Positions 1-6,002 are shown, counted from the stretch's first letter. The stretch: DNA of 6,002 bases from Pseudomonadota bacterium (GCA_023433185.1 JAEZEN010000057.1:1-6002), one strand, 5' to 3'. Numbers and translations: made by a program. The notes: generated by a model from the sequence alone, not told the origin.

Positions 1-744
1 GGGCGGCCCGACCACCACGACGATCTCGCCCTTGGGCGGCGCGTCCGTGTAGGTCGCGGCGAGGGTGGAAAGCGGCGCACGGTGCACGGTCTCGAAGGCC
101 TTGGTCAGTTCGCGGGCCACCGCCGCCGGCCGGTCGCCGAGCACCGCGGCCATGTCGGCGAGCGCCGCGCCTAGCCGGCGCGGGGATTCGTAGAACACGA
201 GCGTGCCCGGAACCGCGGCGAGTTCGGCGAGCCGCTTCCGCCGTCCGGCCTCCTTCGGCGGCAGGAAGCCGGCGAAGAAGAAGGCGTCGGTCGGCAGGCC
301 CGCCGTCACCAGCCCGGCGAGCAGCGCCGAGGCGCCGGGGATCGGGACCACGTCATGGCCCGCCTTCGCGGCCTCGACCACGAGCCGGTAGCCGGGGTCG
401 GAGAGGAGCGGCGTCCCGGCATCGCTGACCAGCGCGACGCTCCTTCCTTCGGCCAGCGCGGCGAGGAGCTTCGGACGCTGCTCGGCGGCATTGTGCTCGT
501 GGTAGGTGACGAGCGGGCGGCTCATGCCATAGCGCTCGAGGAGGACGCGGGTCACGCGGGTGTCCTCGCAGGCGACGATATCGGCGGCGGCGAGGGTGCG
601 GAGGGAACGGATCGTCACGTCGGCGAGGTTGCCGATGGGCGTCGCGACGATGTGCAGGCCAGGCTCTGCCGGGGGTACCGCGAAGGCCTGGCCATCGATC
701 GAGAAGCGGGCGCTGCCGGACTCGTCGGCGCTGTCTGGAGGCAT
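1..744 (-). CDS. rsmI: 16S rRNA (cytidine(1402)-2'-O)-methyltransferase RsmI, C-terminus cut by the window edge
   Basis: RsmI uses S-adenosylmethionine to methylate the 2'-OH of C1402 in the 16S rRNA decoding centre; it is a cytoplasmic tetrapyrrole-methylase-fold enzyme. The 248 visible codons carry the family's motifs in order: ATPIGNL (residues 34-40), CEDTR (59-63), SDAGTPLLSDPG (107-118), IPGAS (135-139), FFFAGFLP (155-162), FYESPRR (184-190), ARELTK (210-215) and KGEIVVVV near the edge. The family usually has about 275-300 residues, so some 30-50 C-terminal residues lie outside the window. I chose the ATG at 744 because it leaves a normal leader of about 30 residues before the first motif; an in-frame ATG at 828 would add 28 residues of unlikely composition and leave only 35 bp before the divergent gene. 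The divergent lipoprotein neighbour mirrors the known rsmI-lpoA arrangement of other proteobacteria. Confidence 0.95.
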   Translation of the reverse strand, partial: MPPDSADESGSARFSIDGQAFAVPPAEPGLHIVATPIGNLADVTIRSLRTLAAADIVACEDTRVTRVLLERYGMSRPLVTYHEHNAAEQRPKLLAALAEGRSVALVSDAGTPLLSDPGYRLVVEAAKAGHDVVPIPGASALLAGLVTAGLPTDAFFFAGFLPPKEAGRRKRLAELAAVPGTLVFYESPRRLGAALADMAAVLGDRPAAVARELTKAFETVHRAPLSTLAATYTDAPPKGEIVVVVGPP

Positions 745-851
745 TCGGTCCCGGTCCCGCCACAATTCCCCAAAAAGAAGCCCGCAGCCTTCCGAAGGGC
801 GGCCGCATGGGCTAAGTCCTCCCGCCATTGTTAGCCGGTCTTCCGCGAGCC

Positions 852-858
852 GGGGAGA
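852..858 (+). promoter_or_regulatory. Shine-Dalgarno site that decides the TTG start at 864
   Basis: GGGGAGA lies five bases before the TTG at 864. It is a strong match to the anti-Shine-Dalgarno sequence and is the main reason for preferring this start over the upstream TTG at 828. Confidence 0.7.
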
Positions 859-863
859 ATCAT

Positions 864-2051
864 TTGGTCCGCCTTGCCGCCGCGTATCGCGCCACCATCG
901 CCCGCACCATCGCCGCCACGGCGATCCTCGTGCTCGCGGCCTGCACCTCGATCGATGTCCCGACCGTCGAGGAAGCCCTGCCGCCGGTCCCGGGGGAGGT
1001 GCTCGGCACCGGCACGACCAAGGTCGCCCTCCTCCTGCCGCTGTCGGCGACCGGCAATGCCGCCCAGCTCGCCAAGGACATGCGCAACGCCGCCGATCTC
1101 GCGCTCCGCGAGTTCCCCAATTCCAACATCCAGATCCTGATCAAGGACGACCGCGGCACGCCGAACGGCGCCCGCGACGCGACCACGACGGCGATCGCCG
1201 AAGGCGCCAAGCTGATCCTCGGGCCGGTCTTCGCCCAGGCCGTCGCCGCCACGGGCGCGATCGCCAAGCCCGCGGGCGTGCCCGTGGTCGCCTTCTCGAC
1301 CGATTCGAGCAACGCGTCGAAGGGCGTCTATCTGATGAGTTTCCTGCCGCAGAGCGACGTCGACCGGATCGTCACCTATGCGGCGAGCCAGGGCAGGCAG
1401 TCGATCGCCGCGCTGCTTCCCGCCAATGCCTACGGCACCGTGGTCGAGGCGACGCTCCAGCGCGTCGCCGCCAGTGCCGGCGTGCGCGTTCAGGTCGTCG
1501 AGCGCTACAACCTCGACCGCGCCTCCATGCAGGAGAAGGCGACGGCCATTGCGGCGGTCGTCCAGCAGGGCACCGTCAATGCCGTGTTCATCCCCGATGG
1601 CGGTGACGCGACCCCCTTCCTCGCCCAGATACTCGCGGCCAACGGTGTCGCGCCGGGGATGATTCAGTATCTCGGCAGCGGTCAGTGGAACGATCCGCGC
1701 GTGCTCGCCGAATCGAACCTCGCCGGCGGCTGGTTTCCGGGCCCCGATCCGACCGGCTTCCAGGCCTTCGCCGCGCGGTTCCGCGGTGCCTACGGCAACG
1801 ATCCCGTCCGCAACACGTCGCTCGCCTATGACGCGGTCAGCCTCGCCATCGGCCTCAGCAACCGCTTCGGCGAGGAGGGCTTCACCGACAAGGTCCTGAC
1901 CAGCCCGAGCGGCTTCGTCGGCGTCGACGGGGCGTTCCGTTTCACCGCCACCGGCACCAACCAGCGGGCACTTGCGGTGTTCCGGATGGAGCGGGGCCAG
2001 GCGCTGGTCATCTCGCCCCCGCCGACCGCCTTCTCGGCCGCAGGGTTCTGA
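864..2051 (+). CDS. Penicillin-binding protein activator-like lipoprotein (LpoA/LppC-like, type I periplasmic-binding fold)
   Basis: This is a 395-residue predicted lipoprotein. Residues 1-26 form a signal peptide, with basic residues at 3, 9 and 14, then a hydrophobic run. It ends in the lipobox L24-A25-A26 before the lipidated Cys27. After a Pro-rich linker, residues about 52-390 look like a Leu/Ile/Val-binding (type I periplasmic-binding) domain, starting with KVALLLPLSATGN. Similar alphaproteobacterial proteins are annotated as penicillin-binding protein activators; in E. coli the homologous domain of LpoA activates PBP1a, so a role in peptidoglycan synthesis is inferred. Position divergent from rsmI supports this over an amino-acid transporter subunit, as no permease or ATPase is nearby. 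The start is a TTG preceded by GGGGAGA. A TTG at 828 in the same frame would put twelve residues before the signal peptide and lacks a clear ribosome site. The 119-bp gap to rsmI must hold both promoters, but I see no convincing boxes there. Confidence 0.88.
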   Translation: MVRLAAAYRATIARTIAATAILVLAACTSIDVPTVEEALPPVPGEVLGTGTTKVALLLPLSATGNAAQLAKDMRNAADLALREFPNSNIQILIKDDRGTPNGARDATTTAIAEGAKLILGPVFAQAVAATGAIAKPAGVPVVAFSTDSSNASKGVYLMSFLPQSDVDRIVTYAASQGRQSIAALLPANAYGTVVEATLQRVAASAGVRVQVVERYNLDRASMQEKATAIAAVVQQGTVNAVFIPDGGDATPFLAQILAANGVAPGMIQYLGSGQWNDPRVLAESNLAGGWFPGPDPTGFQAFAARFRGAYGNDPVRNTSLAYDAVSLAIGLSNRFGEEGFTDKVLTSPSGFVGVDGAFRFTATGTNQRALAVFRMERGQALVISPPPTAFSAAGF

Positions 2052-2059
2052 TCGGCGGC

Positions 2060-2088
2060 GCGGCGGGCGGGCGCGTGCCGCCCGCCGC
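2060..2088. terminator. GC-rich hairpin between convergent genes, possible bidirectional terminator
   Basis: An 11-bp perfect stem (2060-2070 pairs with 2078-2088, arm GCGGCGGGCGG) closes a 7-base loop. It starts nine bases after the stop of the lipoprotein gene and lies 15 bases beyond the stop of the convergent aztD-like gene. Neither side has a real T tract: only two T follow on the plus strand and none on the minus strand. It may act as a weak or Rho-assisted terminator, or mainly protect 3' ends. The fold is seen directly; the function is inferred. Confidence 0.6.
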
Positions 2089-2103
2089 TTCGTCCAGGTC
2101 CGG

Positions 2104-3294
2104 TCAGTGGGCGGCGCCGTGGCCGCCGACGGCGGTGATGGCGTAGGGCATGCCCTCCACGGCGATCTCTCCGGCATCGGCGAACGATTCGATCTCCACG
2201 ACGCGCACGGTGCCAGCGTTCGGATCGGTGACGAAGATGTCGTCACCGGCGACCGCGATGCGGGGCCGCGGATCACGCCAGTGGCCGTCCATGCTGTACG
2301 GGCCGGTCAGGGTGAGGCTCGCCTCGATGCTCGCGCTGAGGGCATTCACCTTGTGCAACCGGCCGTCCTCGGTGAAGACGTAGACGAGCTGCGGCCGCTC
2401 CGGGTCCATGGCGAAGTGGACGCGGCGGGTCGGCAGCTGCACGCGGATGAAGATCTCCGCCGCGGGATCGATCACGACGATGGCATCGGCACCGTAGTTG
2501 CCGACGAAGTACTGGAGGCCGGAGGCGCCGAGCAGGGTGGTGCTCTTGCCTTCCGGCAGGTCGGGCGCATAGGCGAGATGCGTGATCTTCGGCGGGTTGG
2601 TCCCGTCGGGCCGGACGATCAGGATCCCGGTCGCGCAGGCGAGGGCCATCATGCTGCCGGATGCCGCCTCGCCATGGAGGTCGGGGCAGGCATGGTCGGC
2701 ACCGACCGGGGTCCCGTCGGCATCGAGCAGGCGGACGCCGACCGGCAGCTTCGACGGGTCCTCCGGATGGGGGATCGAGATGAGGACGTGACTGCCGATC
2801 GCGGCGGCGACGCCATGGTGTGGTGCTGCCGTCTCGATCACGCGCGGCGCGCCCCCGGCGGCGCCGTAGATCCGCGCGACACCTTCGCCGTCGTAGAAGA
2901 CGGCGATCCTGCCGTCATGGACGACGAAATGGACGGGACGGCCGCCCTCCATGGTGGTGTCGAGCAGTCGCGGATCTTCAAGCCTGAGGTCGGCGTGATC
3001 GCCGTGGTCTTCGATCACGATGCCGCTGTCGATCGCGTGGATGATGTCCGCGTCGCTCTGGATGGCATAGACCACGGTTCCCGACGGTCCCTTCGCGAGG
3101 CTGGCCGGGCCGGCGATGTCGAAGGAAGCGGTCACGCCGCCGTCCGTCTCGAGGACACGGACGACAGGCGCCGAATGGTCGGCCACGAAGAGCCGCCAGG
3201 CCTCGCCCTCGTCGGCAGCCGCCGCCGTGCCGGAAACGGCACCCAGGAGGGTCGCAAGGCTCAGCCAGCGCATGGAATTCGTATCGACAATCAC
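2104..3294 (-). CDS. aztD: AztD-like periplasmic zinc metallochaperone
   Basis: AztD proteins are periplasmic beta-propeller zinc chaperones that pass zinc to the solute-binding protein AztC of the AztABCD importer. This 396-residue product has a signal peptide with a hydrophobic core (about residues 10-22) and likely cleavage after an Ala run (24-27). The mature part consists of short repeating beta-rich units such as [24 protein letters not shown] and VRVVEIES, as expected for a propeller. Possible zinc ligands include EDHGDH (95-100), APHHG (157-161), the IPHPED stretch (174-179), H293 and H338. Cys203 (in ACPDLHGEA) and Cys220 (in LACATG) are the only two cysteines and could form a disulfide. 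The GTG start at 3294 is chosen for its AAGGAG site; an ATG at 3273 gives a tidier signal peptide but lacks a ribosome site. aztD is typically found with aztABC; here it stands alone, divergent from COG0523 genes. I recognise the family from overall pattern, not from alignment. Confidence 0.8.
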   Translation of the reverse strand: MIVDTNSMRWLSLATLLGAVSGTAAAADEGEAWRLFVADHSAPVVRVLETDGGVTASFDIAGPASLAKGPSGTVVYAIQSDADIIHAIDSGIVIEDHGDHADLRLEDPRLLDTTMEGGRPVHFVVHDGRIAVFYDGEGVARIYGAAGGAPRVIETAAPHHGVAAAIGSHVLISIPHPEDPSKLPVGVRLLDADGTPVGADHACPDLHGEAASGSMMALACATGILIVRPDGTNPPKITHLAYAPDLPEGKSTTLLGASGLQYFVGNYGADAIVVIDPAAEIFIRVQLPTRRVHFAMDPERPQLVYVFTEDGRLHKVNALSASIEASLTLTGPYSMDGHWRDPRPRIAVAGDDIFVTDPNAGTVRVVEIESFADAGEIAVEGMPYAITAVGGHGAAH

Positions 3295-3302
3295 AAGTCG
3301 GT

Positions 3303-3308
3303 CTCCTT
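3303..3308 (-). promoter_or_regulatory. Shine-Dalgarno site supporting the GTG start of aztD
   Basis: On the minus strand this reads AAGGAG, eight bases before the GTG at 3294. The alternative ATG at 3273 is 29 bases away from it and has no ribosome site of its own. Confidence 0.65.
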
Positions 3309-3328
3309 CGGGCTTGGAACGTCTCTGA

Positions 3329-3350
3329 CAATGCCGTTGCAGCGGCATTG
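3329..3350. repeat. 22-bp near-perfect inverted repeat in the aztD-zigA intergenic region
   Basis: CAATGCCG (3329-3336) and CGGCATTG (3343-3350) are perfect inverted arms around TTGCAG; only one pair (3337/3342) of the 22-bp dyad is mismatched. It lies between the aztD ribosome site and the Zur-like palindrome. It could be a second operator, or a hairpin in the aztD leader RNA. It also overlaps the candidate -35 box of the rightward promoter. It shares no core with the Zur-like site. Function unknown. Confidence 0.6.
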
Positions 3351-3365
3351 GCTCTCCGCTATAAG
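3337..3365 (+). promoter_or_regulatory. Candidate rightward promoter for the zigA cluster
   Basis: TTGCAG (3337-3342) and TATAAG (3360-3365) are separated by 17 bases. The -10 matches the sigma-70 consensus at five of six bases; the -35 matches only at the leading TTG. Transcription would start around 3372, inside the Zur-like palindrome, so a bound repressor would block it. This is a pattern match only. Confidence 0.4.
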
Positions 3366-3366
3366 C

Positions 3367-3384
3367 GTGATGTTATAACATCAC
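3367..3384. promoter_or_regulatory. Zur-box-like operator, perfect 18-bp palindrome
   Basis: GTGATGTTATAACATCAC is a perfect 18-bp palindrome in an AT-rich island of an otherwise very GC-rich window. Its core TGTTATAACA resembles operators of Zur, the zinc-sensing Fur-family repressor. It sits 17 bp before the zigA start and 72 bp before the aztD start, and every clear gene on either side belongs to a zinc-handling family or is coupled to one. One site could therefore control both arms, with derepression when zinc is scarce. The palindrome is seen; the regulator is inferred from core similarity and gene content. Confidence 0.78.
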
Positions 3385-3399
3385 ATAAGGCGTGTCCAA
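3372..3399 (-). promoter_or_regulatory. Candidate leftward promoter for aztD
   Basis: Read on the minus strand, TTGGAC (3399 to 3394) and TATAAC (3377 to 3372) are 16 bases apart. The -10 lies inside the Zur-like palindrome, so repression by steric exclusion would fit. The implied leader is about 70 bases and would contain the 22-bp inverted repeat. Pattern match only. Confidence 0.4.
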
Positions 3400-3401
3400 C
3401 A

Positions 3402-4613
3402 ATGAATGAACGCCTCCCGGTCACCGTCCTCTCGGGCTTCCTGGGCGCCGGCAAGACGACGCTGCTCAACCACATCCTCAACAATCGGCAGGGCCGGCGG
3501 GTCGCCGTGATCGTCAACGACATGAGCGAGGTCAATATCGACGCCGACCTCGTGCGGAACGGATCCGAACTGTCGCGCACCGATGAGAAGCTCGTGGAGA
3601 TGACGAACGGCTGCATCTGCTGCACGCTCCGCGACGACCTGCTCGTCGAGGTCCGGCGGCTGGCCCGCGAGGGCCGCTTCGACTACCTGGTGATCGAGGG
3701 CACGGGCGTGGCCGAGCCGCTGCCCATCGCCGCGACGTTCGACTTCCGTGACGAGCGGGGCGTCTCGCTGTCCGACGTGGCGCGGCTCGACACCATGGTC
3801 ACCGTCGTCGATGCCGCGAACCTCCTCCGCGACTATGCGAGCCAGGATTTCCTCCGCGACCGCGGGGAGACGGCGGGCGAGGGGGACGACCGGACCCTCG
3901 TCGACCTGCTGGTCGACCAGATCGAGTTCGCCGACGTCGTCGTCGTCAACAAGGTGTCGGAGATCGCCGCCGAACAGCGCGCTTTGGTCCGCCAGGTCGT
4001 GGTCGCCCTCAACCCCGAGGCGCGGATCGTCGAGACCGATTTCGCACGGGTCGCCCTCGGCGAGGTGCTCGACACCGGCCGCTTCGACTACGAAAAGGCG
4101 CATGAGCACCCCCTATGGTACAAGGAGCTCAACGGTTTCCGCGAGCATGTGCCGGAGACCGAGGAATACGGGATATCGAGCTTCGTCTACCGTGCCCGGC
4201 GCCCCTTTCACCCGGAGAAGTTCAAGGCCTTCGTCGGTCGCACATGGCCCGGCCTCATCCGTGCCAAGGGGCTGTTCTGGCTGGCGACGCGCCCCGAGTG
4301 GGTCGCCGACATGAGCCTTGCGGGGGCGATCTGCCGGACCGAGCCGATGGGATTCTGGTGGGCGACGGTGCCGAAATCCCGCTGGCCCGACCATCCGGAA
4401 TGGCGCTCCATGCTCGATCGCAACTGGGCGCCGGGTTGGGGCGACCGGCGGCAGGAACTGGTGTTCATCGGTACCGGCATGGACGAGGCGGCGATCCGTT
4501 CCGCGCTCGACGACTGCCTCGTCGGCGTCCCCGATCCGGCCCGCTTCGACGCCTCCAGATATCGCCGCCTGCCCGACCCGTTCCCCGCCTGGAAGCGCTC
4601 GAATGCCGCCTGA
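3402..4613 (+). CDS. zigA: ZigA-like COG0523 zinc metallochaperone GTPase
   Basis: This 403-residue protein is a G3E-family (CobW/COG0523) GTPase, a cytoplasmic enzyme that uses GTP hydrolysis to deliver metal to client proteins; ZigA-type members act in zinc limitation. The P-loop GFLGAGKTT is at residues 12-20, the metal-binding motif CICC at 71-74 and the Walker B-like EGTG at 99-102. The base-recognition motif reads NKVS (183-186) in place of the usual NKxD. The C-terminal half (from about 255) fits the CobW C-terminal domain and is rich in Trp; a HEHPLW stretch (about 230-235) may help bind metal. The ATG at 3402 is chosen because the protein then begins four residues before the conserved [10 protein letters not shown]; the ribosome site (AAGG, 11 bases upstream) is weak. 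It is the first gene of a tightly packed cluster behind a Zur-like operator, and its 3' end overlaps the next gene by 11 bases. The zigA name rests on overall resemblance. Confidence 0.87.
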   Translation: MNERLPVTVLSGFLGAGKTTLLNHILNNRQGRRVAVIVNDMSEVNIDADLVRNGSELSRTDEKLVEMTNGCICCTLRDDLLVEVRRLAREGRFDYLVIEGTGVAEPLPIAATFDFRDERGVSLSDVARLDTMVTVVDAANLLRDYASQDFLRDRGETAGEGDDRTLVDLLVDQIEFADVVVVNKVSEIAAEQRALVRQVVVALNPEARIVETDFARVALGEVLDTGRFDYEKAHEHPLWYKELNGFREHVPETEEYGISSFVYRARRPFHPEKFKAFVGRTWPGLIRAKGLFWLATRPEWVADMSLAGAICRTEPMGFWWATVPKSRWPDHPEWRSMLDRNWAPGWGDRRQELVFIGTGMDEAAIRSALDDCLVGVPDPARFDASRYRRLPDPFPAWKRSNAA

Positions 4614-5691
4614 GGGCGTCCGTCCGCCGGTGCCGGTCACCCTCCTCACCGGCTTCCTCGGCTCGGGGAAGACGACCCTTCTCAACGCCGTCCTCGCCGA
4701 CCCGGCGATGCGCGGCACGGCGGTCGTGGTCAACGAGTTCGGGACGATCGCGATCGACCACGACCTGATCCATGCCGGCCGGGAGGATTATGTCGTCACC
4801 TCGACCGGCTGCATCTGCTGCACTGCCGGCAGCGACATCCGGACCTCGCTTTTCGAGATCGCCGACGCTGCCGATCGCGGACGCTTTCCGCCGTTCACCC
4901 GCGTCGTCGTCGAGACGACGGGCCTCGCCGATCCCGCGCCGATCATCAACAGCCTGACGCCCGGCGGCATGCCCGCGAGCGGCCTGCGGGACCATGTCGT
5001 GGCGCGCCGCTTCCGCCTCGCCGGCGTCGTCACGACTTTCGACGCCGCCACCGGCAATCGGGCGCTCGACCGTCACATCGAGTGCTGGAAGCAGCTCGCC
5101 TTCGCCGACCACATCATCCTTACCAAGACCGATATGGCCGCCGGCCCCGAAGCCGATCTCGCGGCGCTCCCGGCGCGGCTTCGGGCGGTCAACCCCTCGG
5201 CCCGGATCAGCGACCGCCGTGATCTCCGCGACCTCGGGTGCCTGCTCGGCGACGGGTCCTATTCGTCCGGCGGCAAGGCGGAGGACGTGCCCGGCTGGCT
5301 GGCGCTCGAACGGGCGGCCGGGGCGCACGCCCACGCCCATCCCGACCCGAACCGCCATGGCGACCGTATCCGGGCCTTCCATTTCGTCGAGGCCGAGCCG
5401 CTCGACCCCGGACTGTTCGACGCCTTTCTCGACCTCATGATGCTCCAGGCCGGCGTCCTGCGCCTCAAGGGCATCGTCGCGCTGTCGGACGATCCCTCCC
5501 GCCCGGTGGTGGTGCACGGTGTCCAGCATGTGCTCCACGAGCGCACCAGGCCCGAGGGCTGGCCCGGCGGGGACCGCCGCAGCCGCCTCGTGGTGATCGG
5601 TAACGGCATCTCGGAGGAGGCGACGCGCCGGCTTCTGGCGGCCGCGGTCGAGCGGCCCGCCGCCCGTCGCCGCCTGGGCTTCTTCGCATGA
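4603..5691 (+). CDS. Second CobW/COG0523-family GTP-binding protein
   Basis: A second G3E-family GTPase, 362 residues, clearly different from its upstream neighbour. The P-loop GFLGSGKTT spans residues 17-25, CICC 70-73, the Walker B-like ETTG 104-107, and the base-recognition motif reads TKTD (174-177). A His-rich stretch (H242, H244, H246, H252) between the G domain and the CobW C-terminal domain is the sort of metal-binding insert common in zinc-related COG0523 proteins. The start ATG lies inside the last codons of the zigA-like gene (11-base overlap), with GGAAG seven bases upstream, suggesting translational coupling and one transcript. Its role is probably metal delivery to a client protein in the cytoplasm, zinc being the best guess from context. 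A cobalamin role is less likely, since no cobalamin gene is nearby. The subfamily and client cannot be told from sequence alone. Confidence 0.88.
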   Translation: MPPEGVRPPVPVTLLTGFLGSGKTTLLNAVLADPAMRGTAVVVNEFGTIAIDHDLIHAGREDYVVTSTGCICCTAGSDIRTSLFEIADAADRGRFPPFTRVVVETTGLADPAPIINSLTPGGMPASGLRDHVVARRFRLAGVVTTFDAATGNRALDRHIECWKQLAFADHIILTKTDMAAGPEADLAALPARLRAVNPSARISDRRDLRDLGCLLGDGSYSSGGKAEDVPGWLALERAAGAHAHAHPDPNRHGDRIRAFHFVEAEPLDPGLFDAFLDLMMLQAGVLRLKGIVALSDDPSRPVVVHGVQHVLHERTRPEGWPGGDRRSRLVVIGNGISEEATRRLLAAAVERPAARRRLGFFA

Positions 5692-5972
5692 GGCGGCTCG
5701 TCTACCGCGCGGCGCCGCCGGCGACCGATGTCGTCGCCGCCATCGCACGCATCAAGGCCTGGATGCGGACGGCGCTGGCGCTCGGTCCCGACGTCGCGCT
5801 GTCCGTCACCGAGATGGCCTGCGGCGAGCCGGGTTGCCCGCCGCGGGAAACGGTGGTCCTCGTGATGCCGGCGGGAGCGCGGGCCATGAAATACTCCGTC
5901 CACAAGGCCCTTGCCGAAGTCGTCGAGGACGACATACGGGCTTGCGCCAGCGTGCCGCCGCAGATCCTATGA
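5688..5972 (+). CDS. Small conserved-looking protein with a CGEPGC motif, function unknown
   Basis: A 94-residue protein whose ATG overlaps the stop of the second GTPase (ATGA, four bases), with no ribosome site of its own, so it is probably made by translational coupling. It has no signal peptide or membrane segment. Residues 14-32 look helical. Then comes a strand-like VALSVTEMACGEPGCPPRETVVLV (36-59), cut here as VTEMACGEPGC (40-50) followed by PPRET, with Cys45 and Cys50 five apart. A basic SVHKALAEVVEDDI segment (70-83) follows. The amphipathic, motif-bearing pattern and G/C-rich third codon positions argue it is a real gene. I do not recognise a characterised family. Tight coupling to a COG0523 GTPase suggests it may be a partner, adaptor or metal-binding accessory of that enzyme; this is inference only. 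The two cysteines with H72 could bind a metal. Confidence 0.8.
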   Translation: MRRLVYRAAPPATDVVAAIARIKAWMRTALALGPDVALSVTEMACGEPGCPPRETVVLVMPAGARAMKYSVHKALAEVVEDDIRACASVPPQIL

Positions 5973-6002
5973 CGCCGGCAGCCTTCGCGGGACGTCCCGC
6001 GG
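5969..6002 (+). CDS. Possible start of a further gene in the cluster, cut by the window edge
   Basis: An ATG at 5969 overlaps the stop of the small Cys-motif gene in the same ATGA form seen at 5688. The frame is open for the 11 complete codons visible (MTPAAFAGRPA). This is too short to identify. The repeated coupling pattern is the only support, and the ribosome site is weak. The 16-bp palindrome at 5986-6001 lies within it and could instead belong to a terminator. Confidence 0.35.
   Translation, partial: MTPAAFAGRPA
5986..6001. repeat. Perfect 16-bp GC-rich palindrome at the right edge
   Basis: CGCGGGACGTCCCGCG is its own reverse complement. It begins 13 bases after the stop of the small Cys-motif gene. 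It may be a transcription-terminating or RNA-stabilising hairpin, a protein-binding site, or chance within the start of a next coding region. The window ends one base later, so a following T tract cannot be checked. Confidence 0.5.

Noticed and set aside
786..804. A short dyad around CCTTCCGAAGG between rsmI and the lipoprotein gene, considered as a hairpin or operator
   Set aside because: Only about five pairs with almost no loop; it is too weak to support as a structure in GC-rich DNA.
560..1606. A 348-codon plus-strand open frame spanning the rsmI-lipoprotein gap
   Set aside because: It overlaps two confident genes in the wrong frame and has Arg/Pro-rich content typical of shadows.
864..2051. 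Branched-chain amino-acid ABC transporter binding protein
   Set aside because: The fold is shared, but the lipoprotein signal, the position divergent from rsmI and the lack of adjacent permease or ATPase genes favour the PBP-activator reading.
831..2276. A 481-codon open frame on the minus strand opposite the lipoprotein gene
   Set aside because: The composition is Arg/Gly/Asp-rich without recognisable motifs, and it mirrors the codons of the well-supported lipoprotein; long antisense frames are expected at this GC content.
1972..3378. A 468-codon open frame on the plus strand opposite aztD
   Set aside because: It is an antisense shadow of a gene with a signal peptide, ribosome site and family resemblance; the translated product is low-complexity and motif-free.
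3402..5691. Cobalamin biosynthesis CobW proteins
   Set aside because: No cobalamin gene is present in the window, and the Zur-like operator, AztD-like neighbour and His-rich elements point to zinc. The CobW name reflects the wider family only.
4465..5748. A 427-codon open frame on the minus strand opposite the second GTPase
   Set aside because: The plus strand carries intact P-loop, CICC and TKTD motifs here; the minus-strand product has none and is Arg/Gly/Ala-rich.

Overview
The window is a very GC-rich stretch (G or C dominates third codon positions) with compact, overlapping genes. It looks chromosomal. The gene content points to an alphaproteobacterium, most likely of the Hyphomicrobiales (Rhizobiales) type: rsmI divergent from a lipoprotein 'penicillin-binding protein activator', plus an AztD-type zinc chaperone and COG0523 GTPases. 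I cannot name a genus. No tRNA, rRNA, CRISPR array, insertion sequence or phage gene is visible.

Left part (1-2100): a housekeeping pair transcribed divergently. rsmI (16S rRNA 2'-O-methyltransferase) runs leftward off the edge, so its C-terminus is missing. The rightward gene encodes a lipoprotein with a type I periplasmic-binding fold, related to LpoA. It probably starts at a TTG behind a strong ribosome binding site and ends just before a GC-rich hairpin at 2060-2088. That hairpin lies between convergent genes.

Right part (2104-6002): a zinc-limitation locus. A leftward gene encodes a secreted AztD-like periplasmic zinc metallochaperone. A rightward cluster encodes a ZigA-like COG0523 GTPase, a second and different COG0523 GTPase, and a 94-residue protein of unknown function with a Cys-Gly-Glu-Pro-Gly-Cys motif. 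The cluster genes overlap by 11 and 4 bases, and a further gene may begin at 5969 through another ATGA overlap. The two arms share a 107-bp intergenic region with a perfect 18-bp palindrome (3367-3384) whose core, TGTTATAACA, resembles a Zur operator. Candidate promoters in both directions overlap it.

The likely logic is that, when zinc is scarce, Zur releases the site. AztD would then handle zinc in the periplasm, and the two GTPases would allocate zinc to client proteins in the cytoplasm. No zinc ABC transporter is in view. The most novel element is the small Cys-motif protein coupled to the second GTPase. The second is the arrangement itself: aztD divergent from COG0523 genes under one palindrome.
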